A stretch of DNA of 8,946 nucleotides. Source: Christensenella sp. UBA1431. GTDB lineage: Bacteria; Bacillota; Clostridia; Christensenellales; UBA1431. A model generated the notes under the pieces. It was given only the letters and a program-made list of their open reading frames with translations, was not told the origin of the DNA and searched no databases. The position numbers and the translations under genes are program-made. The DNA lies in NCBI GenBank assembly GCA_002329665.1, contig DCTV01000073.1:13608-22553 (forward strand), in the 5' to 3' direction. Shown in pieces: positions 5,238-8,946 of the stretch (within the stretch, counting starts at the first letter, position 1; each line of letters begins with the position of its first letter).

Positions 5238-6032
5238 CTACACCGAGAGGTCGCGCCTTCTGTAGAGCGCGTACGAGCCGGCGACGCTCCCGATGACGAA
5301 AACGGCCACGATGACCAGGTAAACGGGCTCGAGCGCGCCGGTGTGCACCACCTGCGGCGGGTCGAAATACTTCAGGGGCGAAACATAACGAAGGCCGCCG
5401 AGCGATTCGGACACGCTGGACATGATCCCCAGGAAATACGTCGCGAACAGTATGCCCAGCGATACGGACGTAAACCGCCTCGCCCTGCGCGGGAGCATCG
5501 ATACGATGAGCCCCGCCGAAAAGAACATCAGCTGGACCAGAAGCATAGTGAGGCATAGAAGCGCGACCGTGCCTGTATCCACCCCGGTCGAAACGATGTT
5601 GAGCACACCGAGCGACGCGCCGAGGAACACGGCGTTGAGCATGGCCATGAGCGTGAGGCCGGCCAGCAGTTTCGAGGTCATGATGTAGGTCCTGGTGACG
5701 GGTTTCGCGTAGAGGAACTCGATGGTCCCGTCCGCTTCCTCCCTGGAAACGATCGAACTGCCCAGAAGGATCGACTGCGCCCCGACGGCGATGAGTATGT
5801 ACTGGAACATGTAGGCCATGTAGTCGAGGGGTTTTGAAAAATCCGCGGACGAGATGCCGAACGCGTCCAGCAGTTCTTTCGGGAACGACTTCATGAGGTC
5901 GTTGAGCATCTTCGGGTTCAGCGAGAACGTCGGGAACATGGCCATAGAGAAGGCAAAGAGCCCTACGATGCAAACGCTCCAGATCGCGAGCGATCTGAGG
6001 TTTTGCCTAATTTCCTGAAGGTAGAGGTTCAT
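5238..6032 (-). CDS. ABC-2 type exporter permease
   Basis: The product has 264 residues with six predicted helices, near 13-34, 72-93, 118-142, 152-177, 186-205 and 236-256, the standard layout of ABC-2 permeases. Between helices 2 and 3, SREEADGTIEFLYAKPVTR (96-114) is the conserved cytoplasmic coupling segment of this family, and the protein ends YRRRDLSV. The external region after helix 1 (about 35-70) is short. The ATG at 6032 has AAGGAGG nine bases upstream, inside the last codons of the ATPase gene, which it overlaps by 26 bases, so the two subunits are made together. With the ATPase it should form a dimeric exporter in the cytoplasmic membrane. Likely substrates for this class include drugs, peptides or lipids; nothing in the sequence decides. 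Confidence 0.9.
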   Translation of the reverse strand: MNLYLQEIRQNLRSLAIWSVCIVGLFAFSMAMFPTFSLNPKMLNDLMKSFPKELLDAFGISSADFSKPLDYMAYMFQYILIAVGAQSILLGSSIVSREEADGTIEFLYAKPVTRTYIMTSKLLAGLTLMAMLNAVFLGASLGVLNIVSTGVDTGTVALLCLTMLLVQLMFFSAGLIVSMLPRRARRFTSVSLGILFATYFLGIMSSVSESLGGLRYVSPLKYFDPPQVVHTGALEPVYLVIVAVFVIGSVAGSYALYRRRDLSV

Positions 6033-6924
6033 TTTCCGCCCCCTCCTTCCTGTAGAAATGCATGAAGACCTCCTCCAGGTCCGGCTCCTCGACCCAGAAG
6101 TTCTCCACGTCCAGACGGTCGAGTTCGCGTATCAGCTCCTTCACGCCGCCGCTGTAAAGGAAGCTGACGTGCGCGCCCTCCGGCCGGCAGTCCTTCGCGC
6201 CTCCGAGCCGCAGCGCCACGGGGGCCGCGCCTTCTCGCACAACGACGCGCACCTTCTTGTACCGGTTGTCCTTCAGCGAGGCCATCGACTCCACGCTGAT
6301 GATGACGCCGTCCCGTATGATGGCGACCCTCTGGCAGAGCTTCTGCATTTCGCTCAATATGTGGGACGAAAAGAAGATCGTTTTCCCGCGCTTATGCTCT
6401 TCAAGGAGCAGGGCGAAGAACTTCGCCTGCATCAGCGGGTCCAGCCCGCCGGTCGGCTCGTCGAGTATGAGCAGTTCCGGGTCGTGAAGCAGGCACTGCA
6501 CGATGCTCACTTTCTTCCGGTTGCCGGAGGACAGCGCGTTTATCGGCCTGTTCGTATCGAGTTCGAAGTACTGGGTGAGCATGTTTATCCGGCTCTTTGC
6601 GCTGGCGCCGTAGTATTTCGCCGAATAATTGAGGAGCTCGCGCACTTTCATGCCCGGATAGTATCCGGCCTCCGCAGGCAGGTACCCGATCCGCCGCTTC
6701 AGCTTCGAGAGGTTTTTGTCCGTGCAGGGCTGCCCCATGATCCGCGCTTCGCCGCCCGTCGCCCTGATGAAGCCAAGAAGCGTTCGGATCGTGGTGGATT
6801 TCCCGGCGCCGTTGGGGCCGATGAAGCCGAATATCTCGCCTTCCTCGATGGACAGATCCACCGATTCGATGCCCCGGTTCTTCCCGTAATACTTTTTCAA
6901 CGCCCTGGTTTCGATCACAGGCAT
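6007..6924 (-). CDS. ABC-2 type exporter ATP-binding protein
   Basis: The product has 305 residues. The ATPase domain covers about 1-220, with Walker A GPNGAGKST (36-44), Q-loop region replaced by YLPAEAGYYPGMKV (81-94), signature ALSSGNRKK (130-138), Walker B LLILDEP (151-157) with D-loop GGLDP, and the H-loop histidine H188 in SSHILSE. The signature reads LSSGN rather than LSGGQ, and the usual Q-loop glutamine is not obvious (alanine-glutamate in its place); both variants are familiar in single-permease exporters. The C-terminal 85 residues form the accessory domain, ending with a FWVEEPDLEEVFMHFYRK motif that is typical of the family. The ATG at 6924 follows GGGAAGGG ten bases upstream. 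It couples ATP hydrolysis to the permease encoded directly after it. Confidence 0.94.
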   Translation of the reverse strand: MPVIETRALKKYYGKNRGIESVDLSIEEGEIFGFIGPNGAGKSTTIRTLLGFIRATGGEARIMGQPCTDKNLSKLKRRIGYLPAEAGYYPGMKVRELLNYSAKYYGASAKSRINMLTQYFELDTNRPINALSSGNRKKVSIVQCLLHDPELLILDEPTGGLDPLMQAKFFALLLEEHKRGKTIFFSSHILSEMQKLCQRVAIIRDGVIISVESMASLKDNRYKKVRVVVREGAAPVALRLGGAKDCRPEGAHVSFLYSGGVKELIRELDRLDVENFWVEEPDLEEVFMHFYRKEGAENEPLPSGN

Positions 6925-7006
6925 AAGAAAAACGCCCTTCCCCGCATATTGATCCGTCGGTCATGCGTATCGCATTGTCCTCGCAGCACAGACATTTTTT
7001 TCTTGC

Positions 7007-7025
7007 AAACCGGGCACTTGCCCGG
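7007..7025 (-). terminator. Possible weak terminator after the DAHP synthase gene
   Basis: Immediately after the TAG stop of the DAHP synthase, CCGGGC and GCCCGG pair around an AAGT loop, followed by only three T residues. The stem is GC-rich but the T-run is short, so some readthrough into the exporter operon 85 bases further on is possible. Confidence 0.45.
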
Positions 7026-8060
7026 CTAAGCGAGCGCCTTTTCCGCGATGTCGTAGATCAGGCGCTTTGTGTCCTCCCACCCGAGGCAGGCGTCCGTGAT
7101 CGATTTGCCGTAGACGTTCTCGCCGACGCGCTGCCGGCCTTCGACGAGGTAGCTCTCGATCATCAGGCCTTTTATCGTTTTTTTGAGCACCGCGTCGTAG
7201 TTCCTGCTTGCCAGCACTTCCAGCGCGATCCTCGGCTGTTCGTAGAAGCGCTTCATCGAGTTGGCGTGGTTGGTGTCCACGATGATGGCCGGGTTCTCGA
7301 GCTTTAGGTCCAGATATCTTTTCGCGAGGTTGATGAGGTCTTCGTAGTGGTAGTTGGGGATGTTCCGGCCGTACGTGTCCACCGCGCCGCGCAGGATCGC
7401 ATGCGCGTACGGGTTCCCCGTCGTCTTCGCCTCCCAGCCGTTGTAGATGAACGTGTGGCCCATCTGCGCCGCTTTGATCGAGTTGAGCATGACGGAGAGG
7501 TCCCCGCTCGTCGGGTTCTTCATGCCCACCGGCGTGTCGACACCGCTCGCGGTCAGCCTGTGCTGCTGGTCCTCGACCGAGCGCGCGCCCACGGCGTTAT
7601 AGGCCAGCACGTCGGCGAGATAGGCGTAGTTTTCGGGATAGAGCATCTCGTCGGCCGCGGGCATGCAGAATTCGCCCAGCGCACGGATGTGCAGCCTGCG
7701 TATCGCGATGATGCCCGCCGAAAGGTCCGCGTCCTTGCCCGGGTCGGGCTGGTGGGCCATGCCCTTGTAGCCCTCGCCGGTCGTGCGCGGCTTGTTGGTG
7801 TAGATTCGGGGGATGACGATCAAAGCGTCCTCCACCTTTTCCTGCACCGCGGCGAGCCTGGCGATGTATTCGCAGACGGCGTCCTCGTTGTCCGCCGAAC
7901 ACGGGCCGATGATGAGCAGGAACCTGTCGTCCTCCCCCGAAAAGACCCGCCTGATCGCTTCGTCCCGCTCCCGCTTGATCCGCGCCAGGGAGGCGGGACA
8001 GGGCAATCGGGAGCGTATCTCGTCGGCGGTCGGTATTTTTTTTACGAATTCCATGCCCAT
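7026..8060 (-). CDS. 3-deoxy-7-phosphoheptulonate (DAHP) synthase, class I AroFGH type
   Basis: The product has 344 residues, full length. The enzyme condenses phosphoenolpyruvate and erythrose 4-phosphate to DAHP, the first step of the shikimate pathway, in the cytoplasm. Visible active-site elements are IGPCSAD (51-57, metal ligand C54), KPRTTGEGYKGM (90-101), GARSVEDQQHR (158-168), GMKNPTSG (179-186, catalytic K181), VDTNHANS (261-268, metal ligand H265), MIESYLVEG (300-308, metal ligand E302) and KSITDACLGW (319-328, metal ligand D323). The TGEGYKG variant is typical of streptococcal and clostridial members rather than E. coli AroG. Feedback sensitivity (Phe, Tyr or Trp) cannot be read off. 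The first ATG at 8060 has GGAG seven bases upstream; a second ATG two codons later is less well spaced. No other aromatic pathway gene is adjacent, so it seems to be a single-gene unit. Confidence 0.96.
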   Translation of the reverse strand: MGMEFVKKIPTADEIRSRLPCPASLARIKRERDEAIRRVFSGEDDRFLLIIGPCSADNEDAVCEYIARLAAVQEKVEDALIVIPRIYTNKPRTTGEGYKGMAHQPDPGKDADLSAGIIAIRRLHIRALGEFCMPAADEMLYPENYAYLADVLAYNAVGARSVEDQQHRLTASGVDTPVGMKNPTSGDLSVMLNSIKAAQMGHTFIYNGWEAKTTGNPYAHAILRGAVDTYGRNIPNYHYEDLINLAKRYLDLKLENPAIIVDTNHANSMKRFYEQPRIALEVLASRNYDAVLKKTIKGLMIESYLVEGRQRVGENVYGKSITDACLGWEDTKRLIYDIAEKALA

Positions 8061-8113
8061 TTCCTATCTCCGTCCCTGTCGTCAAATGGTCGCGCCCATT
8101 AAGTCATTACCGT

Positions 8114-8122
8114 ATTATACCA
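8114..8122 (-). promoter_or_regulatory. Extended -10 promoter of the DAHP synthase gene
   Basis: On the minus strand TGGTATAAT combines a perfect TATAAT with the TGn extension. No good -35 is present 17 bases upstream, as is common with extended -10 promoters. The start would be near 8107, giving a leader of about 47 bases, too short for a T-box or long attenuator. Confidence 0.7.
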
Positions 8123-8202
8123 CAACGCCGGCCAGGCAGAAACGCCGGCTGCGCCGCCGACGGCAGTCAGCCGGCTTCCCGGGCCGCGTTCCCCGGCGCG
8201 GC
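8123..8202. repeat. GC-rich palindromes in the 302-base divergent region
   Basis: The region 8061-8362 has no credible gene. Between its two divergent promoters lie nested inverted repeats: GCCGGCTG (8144-8151) with CAGCCGGC (8168-8175), enclosing a smaller GCCG/CGGC stem, and then GCCGCG (8183-8188) with CGCGGC (8197-8202). The nonamer AACGCCGGC also occurs twice, at about 8124 and 8141. These could be a REP-like intergenic element, a DNA-binding site or a structured RNA; nothing in this window decides. The remainder (8203-8300) is ordinary, moderately AT-rich sequence. Confidence 0.45.
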
Positions 8203-8300
8203 ATCATACCGTAATGCTTCGCTTTTGCTGTCAGCAACGCCTGAAAATCACCGCGTACCCGTAAAATTTCTCTATTTTCCTTCTGCTGTTTGGTCAATAA

Positions 8301-8309
8301 TGGTAGAAT
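8301..8309 (+). promoter_or_regulatory. Possible extended -10 promoter of the nitroreductase gene
   Basis: TGGTAGAAT carries the TGn extension and a -10 that differs from TATAAT at one position. It lies about 55 bases before the nitroreductase start. No clear -35 is present. Confidence 0.45.
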
Positions 8310-8362
8310 CAGTTAAAAGTACGTACAAGCAAAGACAGTATTCAGCAAAAGAGGGATGCCAA

Positions 8363-8890
8363 ATGTTTATCGAACTTCTGAAAACACGCAGGAGCATACG
8401 CAGGTATCAGGACAGGCCGCTGGAAAAGGAAAAACTGGAAACGATCCTCAAGAGCGCGCTGCTGTCCCCGTCGTCGCGGGGAACCCGGCCCTGGCAGTTC
8501 GTCGTTGTGACGGACCGGGCGGCGCTCATGAAACTGGCCGCCTGCAAGGAGCACGGCTCGGCGTTTTTGAAGGGCGCGGCGGCGGCCGTGGTCGTGCTGG
8601 CGGATACCGCAGCCTGCGAAGCCTGGGTCGAAGACGCCTCGATCGCCTCGGTGATCATGCAGCTCACGGCGCACGCGCTGGGCGTCGGATCCTGCTGGAT
8701 CCAGGTGCGCGGGCGGCAGCATTCACGGGACGTGAAAGCGGAGGACTATGTCAGGGACGCGCTCGGCGTCCCCGAAGAATACGCCGTGGAGTCGATCATC
8801 GCCTTCGGCTATGCCGACGAGCCCAAAACGCCGCATCCCGAGCCGCAACTGCCCCACGCGAAGGTCCATTTCGAATCGTACGGAAGATGA
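8363..8890 (+). CDS. Nitroreductase-family FMN oxidoreductase
   Basis: The product has 175 residues, a compact size common in clostridial nitroreductase-like proteins. The N-terminal TRRSIRRYQDRPL (8-20) is the FMN phosphate-binding motif. SPSSRGTRPWQFVVV (35-49) is the usual flavin-contacting segment, AWVEDASIASVIMQLTAHAL (87-106) with GVGSCWI (107-113) is the dimer-interface helix region, and GVPEEY...IIAFGYADEPK (135-155) closes the fold. Such proteins are homodimeric, bind FMN and reduce nitro-compounds, quinones or related substrates with NAD(P)H; the natural substrate is unknown. The ATG at 8363 is chosen because GAGGG sits seven bases upstream and the family motif follows at residue 8. 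A longer in-frame start at 8225 would cross the promoter and adds a segment with no family match. It stands alone and divergent from the DAHP synthase gene. Confidence 0.93.
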   Translation: MFIELLKTRRSIRRYQDRPLEKEKLETILKSALLSPSSRGTRPWQFVVVTDRAALMKLAACKEHGSAFLKGAAAAVVVLADTAACEAWVEDASIASVIMQLTAHALGVGSCWIQVRGRQHSRDVKAEDYVRDALGVPEEYAVESIIAFGYADEPKTPHPEPQLPHAKVHFESYGR

Positions 8891-8946
8891 CGGCGGGCTT
8901 TTTGTCGAAACAAAAGTATATCGCTTTTTCACCAAAATAGCGGCGG

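Noticed and set aside
8115..8297. Small 60-codon minus-strand frame in the divergent region
   Set aside because: It overlaps both promoters and the palindromes, has an arginine-rich tail with no family resemblance, and has no good ribosome binding site.
8061..8310. T-box or other long attenuator before the DAHP synthase gene
   Set aside because: The extended -10 at 8114-8122 leaves a leader of only about 47 bases, and no T-box consensus (TGGNACCGCG-like) or terminator precedes the start.
8225..8362. Earlier in-frame start for the nitroreductase
   Set aside because: The added 46 residues cross the predicted promoter and have no match to the family. The ATG at 8363 has a suitable ribosome binding site.
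1..8946. Mobile element, CRISPR array, tRNA or rRNA
   Set aside because: I saw no transposase or integrase motifs, no regularly spaced direct repeats, and no tRNA or rRNA signature on either strand.

Overview
The window looks like a high-GC (about 60% by eye) chromosome segment from a Bacillota/Clostridia-type bacterium. Three things suggest this: the AroFGH-type DAHP synthase carries the PRTTGEGYKG variant typical of streptococcal and clostridial enzymes, ribosome binding sites are strong AGGAGG-like sequences, and several starts are TTG or GTG. The assignment is an inference, and no 16S or other taxonomic marker is present. I see no rRNA, tRNA, CRISPR array, transposase or phage gene.

Positions 1-4188, all on the minus strand, hold one gene train that reads leftwards. 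It has a WecE/RffA-type dTDP-4-keto-6-deoxyglucose transaminase, a GtrB/ArnC-like membrane-anchored GT2 glycosyltransferase, a left-handed beta-helix acyltransferase, two small EmrE/EamA-like four-helix proteins that overlap each other, and a polytopic membrane protein truncated by the window edge. The last four junctions are overlaps or a 19-base gap, which points to one translationally coupled transcript. In logic it parallels the Gram-negative Arn pathway (ArnB aminotransferase, ArnC undecaprenyl-phosphate transferase, ArnE/ArnF flippase, ArnT GT-C transferase). The sugar predicted from the transaminase is Fuc4N (4-amino-4,6-dideoxygalactose) rather than Ara4N, and an acyltransferase is added. 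I infer a system that makes a (possibly acylated) Fuc4N, loads it on a lipid phosphate, flips it and transfers it to a cell-envelope acceptor. This is the most interesting content of the window.

Positions 4189-4468 are a divergent promoter region. It has a good sigma-70-like promoter for the sugar operon on the minus strand and an AT-rich TetR promoter region on the plus strand with an inverted repeat that may be an operator.

Positions 4469-6924 hold a TetR-family regulator (plus) facing a two-gene ABC-2 exporter (minus: ATPase then permease, overlapping by 26 bases). A strong intrinsic terminator for the exporter operon lies just beyond the regulator's stop codon. This is a common regulator/exporter arrangement, and the exported substrate is unknown.

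Positions 7026-8060 (minus) encode a class I DAHP synthase, the first step of aromatic amino acid synthesis, followed by a hairpin at its stop codon. Its extended -10 promoter lies in the 302-base divergent region 8061-8362, which also holds GC-rich palindromes and an extended -10 for the last gene. Positions 8363-8890 (plus) encode a compact nitroreductase-family flavoprotein. The final 56 bases hold nothing I can assign.
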